This document shows, piece after piece, positions 20,145-28,055 of a stretch of 46,217 bases of DNA; the first letter of the stretch is position 1, and each line of letters begins with the position of its first letter. The notes under the pieces were generated by a model. That model was not told where the DNA came from, searched no databases, and saw nothing but the letters and a program-made list of their open reading frames with translations. A program made the position numbers and the translations under genes. Origin of the DNA: a virus; the IMG/VR virus record IMGVR_UViG_3300045953_000189, positions 1 to 46,217 of that record, one strand, 5' to 3'.

Positions 20145-21490
20145 TTTCCAAACCCCCTCATGGATCGCCGGCCACTGCCCCCGCCCCCGCCGACGACGAT
20201 CTCGCCGACGTTCCAGGTCCAGAAGAAGCTCTGCGCCGGGTCGGTGTCCGTCATCTGGTAGGTGATGCCGTCGCTGTCGAACGACTTGGTCTTCATCGCG
20301 CCTTCGAGCGCGTCGGAGGTGGAGAGGTTGCAGTACACGTCCGTCGCGCGGTAGCCGAGCGCCGTCTCCGTGTTGGCGTCGGAGGACTTGTCTTCGTCCA
20401 GGGCACAGAACGCCACTCCGGTATCGGCAGCCGTGGAGGCGCCGATGGACATCTCGGCGTGGTCCTGGGCCGTCCCGGCGCTGCTCTGGGACGTGGCGTG
20501 CGAGAACACCATCGCCAGGCGCGGCGTAAAGCCGAAGCTCGTGGTGACGATGTCGTTGCTATCGGTGCGAGTGAGAGAGTCGACGATCTTGTACTTCCCG
20601 CCCTTGATGGCGATCCAGTTGAACCAGCGAGAGGCTGCCGGGTTGGCCGTGCAGTCGATGTCGAACCCGTCGGACTGCCACGCCGACACCCCGCACCGGG
20701 CCTGGAAGGTCCCCAGGCGGTTCATCGTGACCAGGCTCTCGTTGGCCCCCGTGCGCCCGTACCGCTTCGTGTTCGGCGGGTTCGGGTCGGCCTCCGCGTT
20801 GTCCGAGCCGAGACACGTCACCGCGTTGACGATGGAACCATTCGGGCCAGCGGCCGCCCCGATGCACAGGGCGGCCTCGCTGCCGATGGCCGCCGCGGTC
20901 CGGTCGCCCGAGGACGCGAAGATCACCGTATCCGGCTGGAACCCCACACCGGTCACGCTGAACGGATCGGTCGTGCCGGTGTTCTGCCCGCCCGTCTTGA
21001 CGTTGGTGACATCGCTGCCACCGACGGCCACGTAGCCGATGGTGTAGTCCGACCCGAGCTGGTCCGTGATGGTGACCGTGAAGCCGTCCGAGTCCAGCGT
21101 GCAGGACGCCCCGCCGTCGTCGGCGTTCGCGCCGGTCATCACCGTGACGCATTCAGTCGCCAGGACCCCGCCGCCCGTGCTGGTCGTGGCGACGTTGTCC
21201 TGCGAGGCCACGGTCATCATGCGGAAGTCGGACGAGGAGGCGACGAAGCCGATGCCGGGACCGCGCATATGCCCGCCCGCGGCGGTGTCCGTCGTGGCGG
21301 TGGTACCGTTCCAGAACAGCAGGACGTACTTCGGGGTGAAGCCGAAACCCGACACGGAGACGTTCGCCCCGATGCTGCCCGTGCCCAGCTTGAACGTCCC
21401 GACCTTGACGCCGAGGTCGGCCTCGACCGGAGCGACCCAGAGGCCGACGACCAGGAGCAGCGCGAGGAGGAGGCGGCTGATCGTAGTCAT
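20141..21490 (-). CDS. exported repeat protein, 449 residues
   Basis: The first 25 residues are a strong signal peptide (LLLALLLVVGLWVAPVEA). Three related segments follow, each marked by a G(F/V)GF(T/Q)P core and a hydrophobic strand (GFGFTPKYVLLFW, GVGFQPDTVIFAS, SFGFTPRLAMVFS), about 130 residues apart, with the look of beta-sandwich fibre domains. The C-terminus is Gly/Arg-rich (GGGGGSGRRS). The content is that of a tail-fibre-like or adhesive protein, but the export signal is unusual for a virion part. It starts three bases after the upstream stop. Confidence 0.7.
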   Translation of the reverse strand: MTTISRLLLALLLVVGLWVAPVEADLGVKVGTFKLGTGSIGANVSVSGFGFTPKYVLLFWNGTTATTDTAAGGHMRGPGIGFVASSSDFRMMTVASQDNVATTSTGGGVLATECVTVMTGANADDGGASCTLDSDGFTVTITDQLGSDYTIGYVAVGGSDVTNVKTGGQNTGTTDPFSVTGVGFQPDTVIFASSGDRTAAAIGSEAALCIGAAAGPNGSIVNAVTCLGSDNAEADPNPPNTKRYGRTGANESLVTMNRLGTFQARCGVSAWQSDGFDIDCTANPAASRWFNWIAIKGGKYKIVDSLTRTDSNDIVTTSFGFTPRLAMVFSHATSQSSAGTAQDHAEMSIGASTAADTGVAFCALDEDKSSDANTETALGYRATDVYCNLSTSDALEGAMKTKSFDSDGITYQMTDTDPAQSFFWTWNVGEIVVGGGGGSGRRSMRGFGK

Positions 21491-21493
21491 GGG

Positions 21494-22864
21494 CTACGGC
21501 CCCCGATGGACGGCCAGCGCGGTCGTCCCAGCCAGCCCCGTCCGGGCCTGGACCGGAGCGTTCCGCGCCCGGGAGGGGGACGCGCAGCCGGTCCGCACAC
21601 ACTGGAGCATCGAGCGGCCTGCTGAGATCGCATCCGCGTGATGATGGGCGATGTGGAGCCATCCCATCCCGATCACGCCGTTGTCCCAGGGGGGGCGGGT
21701 CCGGAAGTGGTGGTTCGCCCCGTCGACGTAGTTGGTGAAGCGCGGGAGTGTCGTCGAGCGATCCCAGATGACGAAGCCCAGGAGCCGGGCCAGCTTCGGG
21801 GCGTGCTGCTCCAGCGTGGAGCCGGTCGGCGTCATGTTCACCAGCGACGAGTAGCCCATATCGACCGCGCGCTGAATCGTGTGGGGGATCCGGTTCTCAT
21901 GCTCCGTGTCGCCGCTGCAGGGGGAGACGGTGTTCGGCGCGTCCCCGCAGAAGGTCGCGCCGGTGTAGCCCTTGTAGTGATGCAGCTCCGCGCCCGCCGT
22001 GGCGATGGGTCCCGACGGGGCCGACACGGTGGCCAGGTACGAGTTGAGCAGGACGACGATGCCCTGCTGGTACGTCATCGTGGTGCGGAAGATCGTGTTC
22101 GTCAGCCCGGCCCGGCCCAGCCCCAGCATGATGTTGGCGAGCAGGTAGGGCTTGTCGCTCGTCGGCGTCGTCGACAGGAAGCCCCACTGGTCACGCGCCA
22201 TCCACTTGCGGACCACGTGGTCATGCACGAAGTCCCGGACCGCGGTCGCTCGGCTCCCATACGTCGCCGTGAGGCCCGCGTCGGAGAGAATGATCCCCGC
22301 CACCCACGCCATCTCCGTCGCGCCCTGGAACTCGTTGAGCAGGAAGCCGGCGTTCGTCCAGGTGCAACCGCCCACCGTGGCCGAATAGGAGCCCGGCCAG
22401 GACTTGAAGCCACAGGAGTCCGTGTTCGTGGCCTTGGTGATCATCGTCTCCGCGTAGCCGAGCACCCGCTCGAGGTACGTCGTGCCTCCGTAGACGTCGT
22501 GGGCGGCGTTCCAGCCCTGCAGCGCCCACTGCATGAAGTAATACTGGTTCGCCGCGCCGCCCGCGTCGTTGCCGCCGCCGGAGTTGATCGCGCTGTTGAA
22601 GAACGACTGGTTCGTCGTCCACTCCGAGTCGATGTAGGTCTTGATGTCGGCGAGGATGGCCGCCTTGCCGGAGTCCGGCGGAGGCGGCGCTGGCGGCTGC
22701 GGCGTGGTCGAGGGCGGCGAGGCCGGGATCGACGGACGGTCCACGACGGCCGGACGGTCCACGACGAACGGCGGGGGCGACGGCAGCGGCGTGACCGGCA
22801 CCACCTGGCCCAGCCCCAGGAGCGGGGTGAGGACGACGAGGACGAGCGCGAGCAGGGCTCTCAT
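21494..22864 (-). CDS. exported alpha/alpha-barrel-like protein, possible glycan-active
   Basis: A 456-residue protein: signal peptide (ALLALVLVVLTPLLGLG), a Pro-rich linker (residues 22-62, with repeated VDRP and PPP), then a helical domain with many aromatics. The segments DTEHENRIPHTIQRAVDMGY and HHFRTRPPWDNGVIGMGW look like the ridge of helical-barrel polysaccharide lyases or hydrolases. Catalytic residues cannot be assigned, so enzyme activity is a guess. The upstream 76 residues of the longer frame are a shadow; the ATG at 22864 lies four bases after the upstream stop. Confidence 0.6.
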   Translation of the reverse strand: MRALLALVLVVLTPLLGLGQVVPVTPLPSPPPFVVDRPAVVDRPSIPASPPSTTPQPPAPPPPDSGKAAILADIKTYIDSEWTTNQSFFNSAINSGGGNDAGGAANQYYFMQWALQGWNAAHDVYGGTTYLERVLGYAETMITKATNTDSCGFKSWPGSYSATVGGCTWTNAGFLLNEFQGATEMAWVAGIILSDAGLTATYGSRATAVRDFVHDHVVRKWMARDQWGFLSTTPTSDKPYLLANIMLGLGRAGLTNTIFRTTMTYQQGIVVLLNSYLATVSAPSGPIATAGAELHHYKGYTGATFCGDAPNTVSPCSGDTEHENRIPHTIQRAVDMGYSSLVNMTPTGSTLEQHAPKLARLLGFVIWDRSTTLPRFTNYVDGANHHFRTRPPWDNGVIGMGWLHIAHHHADAISAGRSMLQCVRTGCASPSRARNAPVQARTGLAGTTALAVHRGP

Positions 22865-22868
22865 CGGC

Positions 22869-24572
22869 TCAGAACCTCGCGTAGGAGACGATGCCGTTGA
22901 CCTGGACGCTGCCGCTCGTCTGCACGCACACGTGGCGGTTGAGGCCGGTCGCCTTGTAGAGGATCCCGCCGGGGGCCGCGGTGTTCGTCCAGCCGGTCTG
23001 CGCCGTGAGGCGATGGTTCGCGCTGATGGTGGCCGACGAGGCGCACGTGCTGGAGGTGCCGTCCACGAGCTTGAGCTGCGTCGTGCCGTCACTGCTGGCC
23101 TCGACCGAGCAGATGTAGATCAGCTCGTCGGCCACGGCGGCGATCAGCTGGACCGGCGTCGTGGCGGCCGCGGTGTCGAACGTCGCCGTCTCGGTGCAGT
23201 GGATCTGCGTCGGGTGCAGGCCGTTCGACGCGAGCGAGGCCTGGAGGTGGAAGTCGACCTGGCCGGCCGACATGGAGGACGTCCGCACCCGCACCGACTT
23301 CCAGCCCGTGCCCTTGAACCACCCCCGGTAGGCGTTGGACGTTGTGACGTTCGTCAGCGAGGAGATGATCTTCCCGTGGCTCGTGGTGGTCGTCGCCGTG
23401 TCGGTCTGGAGCACGACCGGCACCCGGAACCAGACGCTGTCGTCGAAGGTCGCCTCGAAGACGACGACGCAGGTGCAGCTTGTGTCCACCACGATCGAGA
23501 AGGCGATGGAGCCCGCGCCACGGACGTCGAGGGTGAGGTTCGTCGCCGTCGTGACGTTCAGGAGCGCCTGCTCGCGGTTGTAGCCCTGGACGCTGACGAC
23601 CGTCGTCGGGCTGACCTCGAGCCCGTTGGCCGTCATGGCCGCCGTGCCGTCCGGCTTGACGGGGTACACGTGAACGTCCCGGTTGGCGTTCATCCGGGCC
23701 GCGCCCACTTTGCCGTCATCCGGGGCCGTCGGCGTCGCGTCGAAGACGAAGCCGGCCGGGGTGACGTTCGTCGTACCGTACACCCAGACCGTGTTGTCGA
23801 CGGCGCTCGTACCACCCGTCCCGGAGCAGCCGGAGACGCAGCGGAACAGGGCCGCCATCTCGTCGCCCGCGGCGGACGAGCCCTTGAACGTCAGGGACTG
23901 GAGACCGCCACCGCCAACCTCGGCCCCGGTAACGAACACCTGCGGGGCCGTGACCGTGGCGACCACAGTCCCGTTCGCCGTCCCCGAGGTGTAGGCGCTC
24001 ACGCGCACGCGCGCGTTCTTGAACGCCCCCGGGTAGACGATGAGCCGATTCGTCTGGCCGTTGGGATTGGTGACGACCAGTGTCCCCGCGGTCAATCCGG
24101 TCGACGGGTCGGCGAAGACGGCCGCGACGTAGTTGGTCCCGTCGACTGAGACCTCCGGGACCAGCGTCCCTTCCAGCGAGCCCGAGGCGAGCGCGAAGCT
24201 GGCTCCCTGCCTGCCCGCGAGCGCCACGGTGACCGCTGCGTTCAGCGCGCCGAGGGCGGACGGCCCGGCCGTCTGGTCGGTCGCCGTCGCGCAGCCCGTA
24301 ACGCAGTTGACATCCGCGGTCCCGGCCGGGCGCGTGACGAGCCCGCGGGCGCTGCCGCCGGGCGCGCTGGTGGCGGACTCGACGCAGAGAGTCGAGTTGT
24401 CGTCGCAGATCACCAGCTCCTGGCGATGGACAAGGCCAGCGCCCGTGTTGAGCGTCTTCGTGCCGATCGCCTTGCCGGCGTCCGGCGTGGTGATGCTGGA
24501 GTCGGCGGCCCAGGCGGAGACGGGCGGCAGGAGGGTCAGGGTCAGGAGGAGCAGCCCCGCGAATCTCAGCAT
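22869..24572 (-). CDS. large exported protein, 567 residues
   Basis: A signal peptide (MLRFAGLLLLTLTLLPPVSAWA, cleavage AWA|A) is followed by a beta-rich protein with Ser/Thr/Val/Gly-rich strands and scattered Cys pairs (for example CVTGC near 90). The two halves share short strand-like blocks (VSVDGTNYVAA, VVFEATFDDSVWFRVP) as in jelly-roll fibre domains. AGGGAG precedes the ATG by six bases. It is the first of four exported genes after the tail-tip genes. Function unknown. Confidence 0.7.
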   Translation of the reverse strand: MLRFAGLLLLTLTLLPPVSAWAADSSITTPDAGKAIGTKTLNTGAGLVHRQELVICDDNSTLCVESATSAPGGSARGLVTRPAGTADVNCVTGCATATDQTAGPSALGALNAAVTVALAGRQGASFALASGSLEGTLVPEVSVDGTNYVAAVFADPSTGLTAGTLVVTNPNGQTNRLIVYPGAFKNARVRVSAYTSGTANGTVVATVTAPQVFVTGAEVGGGGLQSLTFKGSSAAGDEMAALFRCVSGCSGTGGTSAVDNTVWVYGTTNVTPAGFVFDATPTAPDDGKVGAARMNANRDVHVYPVKPDGTAAMTANGLEVSPTTVVSVQGYNREQALLNVTTATNLTLDVRGAGSIAFSIVVDTSCTCVVVFEATFDDSVWFRVPVVLQTDTATTTTSHGKIISSLTNVTTSNAYRGWFKGTGWKSVRVRTSSMSAGQVDFHLQASLASNGLHPTQIHCTETATFDTAAATTPVQLIAAVADELIYICSVEASSDGTTQLKLVDGTSSTCASSATISANHRLTAQTGWTNTAAPGGILYKATGLNRHVCVQTSGSVQVNGIVSYARF

Positions 24573-24649
24573 CCCAAGTCTCCCTGGTTGCTGGGCCGCG
24601 AGGGCCGCTGGGTGTCGGAGGGCCGCGAGGGCCGCGAATGACCGCTATT
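24573..24649. repeat. short direct repeats before the exported-protein block
   Basis: The 77-base gap contains two copies of GCGGCCCTCGCGGCCC (minus strand; within 24593-24637), separated by about 11 bases. It is one of the few gaps in the late operon and could be an RNA processing or regulatory site. Confidence 0.4.
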
Positions 24650-24817
24650 TTAGCGCGTTGCCGTGTCCGCCGTCATCCGGATCTCGTTCCGGTGCCCGCA
24701 GTGGCGGCAGATCCGGACGAAGATCGCGTAGCCGTCCGCGATGGCATTGACGTAGTCCCCCAGCCGCTTGTTACAGCGGGCGCAGCGCATCTGCACCAGG
24801 GGCTGATCAGTGCTCAT
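24650..24817 (-). CDS. Com-like zinc-ribbon protein, 55 residues
   Basis: CARC (Cys 12, 15) and CRHC (Cys 37, 40), separated by a short hydrophobic segment, make a zinc ribbon resembling Mu Com, which binds mRNA and switches on translation of a modification gene. It overlaps the upstream gene by 11 bases. Com-like proteins are usually beside mom-type DNA modification genes; none is obvious here, so this may be a general zinc ribbon. Confidence 0.6.
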   Translation of the reverse strand: MSTDQPLVQMRCARCNKRLGDYVNAIADGYAIFVRICRHCGHRNEIRMTADTATR

Positions 24818-25109
24818 GGATCGTCAGGCTGAGCTCGTCTTCAAGGGTGTTTCCGGCTGAGGTTGTGACCCGAAACTGGACGATGTGCCGGGTACCAGAG
24901 GCGCCCTGGTGGACCTTCTGCGTCACCACCCCGCTCGCCGCAGAAGGAGACCCGCTGAGGACGGTCCCAGAAGTGTCCGCCCCCGACGTGGCGTCCTTCG
25001 CCGTCACGGTCGGCGTGGCGAGCGTCTCCCCCACCCCGAGGCGGGCGGCAAAGCTGATTCCGATCACGAACGCCTCGTTCGGCTGCTTCTCGACGCCGCC
25101 GACGATCAT
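24807..25109 (-). CDS. Ig-like small tail protein, 100 residues
   Basis: Begins directly after the stop of the repeat-rich protein. The sequence is a single beta-sandwich (TATPTVTAKDATSG, then HIVQFRVTTSAGNTLEDELSLTI), as in Ig-like adaptor or fibre-attachment proteins of tailed phages. No Cys or membrane segment. Likely a tail-tip accessory. Confidence 0.65.
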   Translation of the reverse strand: MIVGGVEKQPNEAFVIGISFAARLGVGETLATPTVTAKDATSGADTSGTVLSGSPSAASGVVTQKVHQGASGTRHIVQFRVTTSAGNTLEDELSLTIHEH

Positions 25110-27422
25110 CTAGGCCCCCCGCTTCGGTGACGTGAACAGCGTGGTTCGGACCACCGACGGAAACTCCGTCGGCCGCACGGACGCGAACCGGGTCGTCCGA
25201 GACGGTGCCGGGAAGACGACCGTCCGGCTGACCCCGGTGCCCGGCAAGTTGACGGTCGGCGCGGCGCCGATGAGACTCATGCTCCCGGCGGGGGGCTCGA
25301 TCCGGAACTCGGCGAGCGGGGCCGGGACTTGGCCGGTGAGCGTCAGCGTGCCGGCTAGAGGCGTGACCAGCGTCGCCAGGGCCACCGTCGGGGGCTGACC
25401 GACCGCGGCGAGGCTGCCAGGTGAGGGCGTGACTTTCGCCTCGAGCATGACGATCGGCGCATGCCCGGCCAGCGCGACAGTGCCAGCGGGCGGTGTGACG
25501 TTCGTGTTCCCGGGGCTGTCGAGCTGGACCGTCGGCGCGAAGCCCGTCAACGCGGCCGCGGCGCCCCCTGGAGTGACGCGCGCCTCCAGCCGGGGCGTCG
25601 GGGTGGCCCCCGCGAGGACCAAGGCACCGGCAGGCGGCGTAACGAGGGTATCCGTGACGAGGGTCGGCGCGGCACCCGTGAGGGCGAGGCTCCCGGCAGG
25701 AGGCGTGACCCGTACCTCGGTGACGACTGTCGGCGCCGCCCCAGCAAGAGCCAGCGAGCCGGCAGGCGGTATGACCCGGTGCTCCGTCGTGAGCGTAGGA
25801 GCCGCGCCCGTGAGGGCCAGGGTGCCAGCCGGGGGCGTGACGGTGGTCTCGCTCCCCCCGCCTCCACCGTCCACCTGGACCGTCGGCGCGTGCCCCGTAA
25901 GGGCCAGCGAGCCGGCAGGAGGAGTGACCACCGTGGTGACCACCACGGTCGGGGCCAGCCCCGTCAGGCTGAGCCCCCCGGCCGGAGGCGTGACCTCCGT
26001 GTTCTGGACCTGCCGGAACGTCGCGATGGCGCCCATGACGTCGGCGGCGGTCGTCCAAGACGCCGTGGTCGAGTAGGTGCCAACCTCTCCGAGGATCCGC
26101 TGGCCGGTGACGAGCTCGTTCGTCGCTACCGTCGTGACTTCCAGGTTGTGCTCGAGCGTGAACCCGCTATTCAGCGAGGGGCTGCTGATGTTCTGGCGGT
26201 AGCCGAACGCCGCGAACGCGATCTCGTCGGCAACCTCGATCGTCCCCGTCGTGCCGGAGGACAGCGAGGTGACCCCCGTGGTGTACGCGGTCGAGGTCGC
26301 CTGATCAAGCGCGAGCTGGATGCCAGCGGGATCCGGGACGGCGACCTCATACATAGCCGCGCAGGAGAGCTCGTTCGCCGGAGTGGTGAAGGCCGCCGCC
26401 GTCTCACCGCCAGCCGCTACCTTGTAGGCGATCCGGAGGTGGTCGTTGTTGGTGGCGTTCAGGACGTCGATCGCCGTCGTCCACCCGGTCGGATTCCCCA
26501 GGGGGTCGCCCCGGGTCATGATCAGGGCCACGAGCAGATTGCCCTTCGCGGCTGACGACCCGAACACGGGCGTGACGTTGTCGTCCGGGCCTGCGGTGTC
26601 CGTCGCCCGCTGAATGATCGAGATCCGGCTGGCGTGCGGTACCTGTCCGGTGAGGCTGAGCGAGCCTGCAGGCGGCGTGACCACAGTCGCCATGGCCACG
26701 GTCGCCGCCAACCCCACGGCAGCGAGCGCGGCCGCGGCGGGTTGCACGAACGTCGTCATGATGACGGTCGGGACCAGCCCCGTCAGACTGAGCCCGCCAG
26801 CCGGGGGTGTCCGGGTGGGCGTGAAGTCGGCGGTGACGATCCGCGTCCCGGCCGAGGTCGAGGAGCCCGTGCGCCAGTTGACGTCGGCCGTCGACATCGT
26901 GGCCGCGCCCGTGCGCTCCCAGGCGACCTGCACGAACAGGTACTGATTGTCGATCGAGAACGCGCCCGGGTTGAACGTGAGCGTCGAGTCCTCGTCCGTC
27001 CCGCTGTCCACATCCGTGATCAGTGAGCCCTGCTGCTGGCTCCCGGTGATCTCGACCGCATTCCCGCCGTTTGCGTCCGCCTTGAAGAGCCGGAACCGGA
27101 TCCGTCCATCCTGCCCCGTCGTGGATGTCACGGATCGCACGACGAAGTGGAACTCCCAGTTGCCGGACGCGAAGGTGCCGGTGTACGGATTCTCGGATCG
27201 GAAGGCGTCGAAGTTCGTCGTGTCGAGTGAGCCGTCCGGCGGGTTCGTGTCGGCGAAGGTCGATGCCGCGCGCTCGACGCCGACGAAGTACGCCGAGTGG
27301 TTCGTGCTGCCCGTGCCGACCACCCAGCCGTCGTTGATGGTCGCGGCGGTCTGAGTGCTCTCGCTCAGTCGACGCCAGCTATCCGACGTCGCGTTCGCGA
27401 GATAGAGATTGATCGCGGCCAT
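25110..27422 (-). CDS. tail fibre-like protein with 14 repeats
   Basis: A 770-residue protein. An N-terminal beta-rich domain (about 1-215) is followed by three repeats, a second domain (about 280-465), and then eleven more repeats to near the end. Each repeat is about 22 residues with the core TPPAGSLALTG-APTV. The first repeat is next to the start of a domain of the kind found in many fibres, so the repeats look like an elongated stalk. It starts one base after the upstream stop. A receptor-binding or structural tail role is likely. Confidence 0.75.
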   Translation of the reverse strand: MAAINLYLANATSDSWRRLSESTQTAATINDGWVVGTGSTNHSAYFVGVERAASTFADTNPPDGSLDTTNFDAFRSENPYTGTFASGNWEFHFVVRSVTSTTGQDGRIRFRLFKADANGGNAVEITGSQQQGSLITDVDSGTDEDSTLTFNPGAFSIDNQYLFVQVAWERTGAATMSTADVNWRTGSSTSAGTRIVTADFTPTRTPPAGGLSLTGLVPTVIMTTFVQPAAAALAAVGLAATVAMATVVTPPAGSLSLTGQVPHASRISIIQRATDTAGPDDNVTPVFGSSAAKGNLLVALIMTRGDPLGNPTGWTTAIDVLNATNNDHLRIAYKVAAGGETAAAFTTPANELSCAAMYEVAVPDPAGIQLALDQATSTAYTTGVTSLSSGTTGTIEVADEIAFAAFGYRQNISSPSLNSGFTLEHNLEVTTVATNELVTGQRILGEVGTYSTTASWTTAADVMGAIATFRQVQNTEVTPPAGGLSLTGLAPTVVVTTVVTPPAGSLALTGHAPTVQVDGGGGGSETTVTPPAGTLALTGAAPTLTTEHRVIPPAGSLALAGAAPTVVTEVRVTPPAGSLALTGAAPTLVTDTLVTPPAGALVLAGATPTPRLEARVTPGGAAAALTGFAPTVQLDSPGNTNVTPPAGTVALAGHAPIVMLEAKVTPSPGSLAAVGQPPTVALATLVTPLAGTLTLTGQVPAPLAEFRIEPPAGSMSLIGAAPTVNLPGTGVSRTVVFPAPSRTTRFASVRPTEFPSVVRTTLFTSPKRGA
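25230..26000. repeat. imperfect 66-bp tandem repeats, eleven units
   Basis: In-frame coding repeats inside the fibre-like gene, each containing a GCCGGNGGNGTGAC block in plus orientation. Three more units lie near 26640-26815. Unit sequences differ by many silent and replacement changes, so they are old and selected as protein. Confidence 0.8.
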
Positions 27423-27423
27423 G

Positions 27424-27612
27424 TCAGCCGGTCAGATAGAAGCTCGTGATCGGAGCGGTGAACCCCTCCGCCTCGTACTGACGACGCCGATCCTCGGGCA
27501 GCGACATCCACCAGACCTGGTCCCACAGTCTGGCCAGGTGGACCTCGAGTAGCTGCACCCGCCGCTCGAGCGGCAGGGCCGGGCTGTCCTGGATCGGATG
27601 CCGATCATTCAT
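27424..27612 (-). CDS. small helical protein, 62 residues
   Basis: Helical, Trp-containing (VHLARLWDQVWWMSLPEDRR) with an ATGA overlap to the upstream gene and a one-base gap to the fibre-like gene. Similar short helical proteins sit among tail-tip genes as assembly helpers. Not recognised. Confidence 0.65.
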   Translation of the reverse strand: MNDRHPIQDSPALPLERRVQLLEVHLARLWDQVWWMSLPEDRRRQYEAEGFTAPITSFYLTG

Positions 27613-28051
27613 GCCAGCGTGAAGACCCCGCTCGAGTGCGGCAAGATCGTTAGAATATTCGGGCTCGTCAGGTTCCTGGCCGTGCCCGTCAGCGAGCAGT
27701 AGCAGATCGGGAAGCCGGAGGTCGTCGAGCCGGACGACTTCCGGATCAGGGCATAGCGGATGCTTTGGATCGTGGTGCCCGACGCGGTGAAGGCCAGACC
27801 GCCCGTCGAGTACGAGAACCGGAACTGCAGGGCCGAGGCGCCCTGCGTCCAGGTCGCCGCCGGGAGTGCCCGCCCGCCGGCTGCGTAGCCGCCGACCGCG
27901 CTCACCTCGCCCACGATGGACGAGAAGATCGAGATGGCCGACAGCGACGTGATCGTGGCCGACGCGCTGTTGCGATGCAGCGACATCTGATCTCGCCGCG
28001 TCCGATTTTGCGCTTCGCGGCGGCGTACAACTTCCAGGCTTGGGCGGCCAT
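27609..28051 (-). pseudogene. small tail-associated beta protein, frameshifted near its start
   Basis: From the ATG at 27986 the frame gives 125 residues matching the body of a common small tail-fibre-linked family (TITSLSAISIFSSIVGEV, GGYAAGGRALPAATW, SGTTIQSIRYALI and a VFTLA end). The usual opening of that family (AWKLYAAAKRKIGRGEI) is present upstream from an ATG at 28051 with a strong GGAGGAGG, but in another frame that stops at 27902. The joining residues (about ten, normally DLDTDTFKIAL-like) are missing. A short deletion or an error in the reads explains this; the shorter product might still be made. Confidence 0.6.
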
Positions 28052-28055
28052 GTCG

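Noticed and set aside
22641-24149. Plus-strand open frame of 502 codons
   Set aside because: Antisense shadow of the exported 567-residue gene, low complexity with no motif.
25230-26000. CRISPR-like array
   Set aside because: The repeats are in-frame coding units with no constant repeat and unique spacer pattern, and no cas gene is present.
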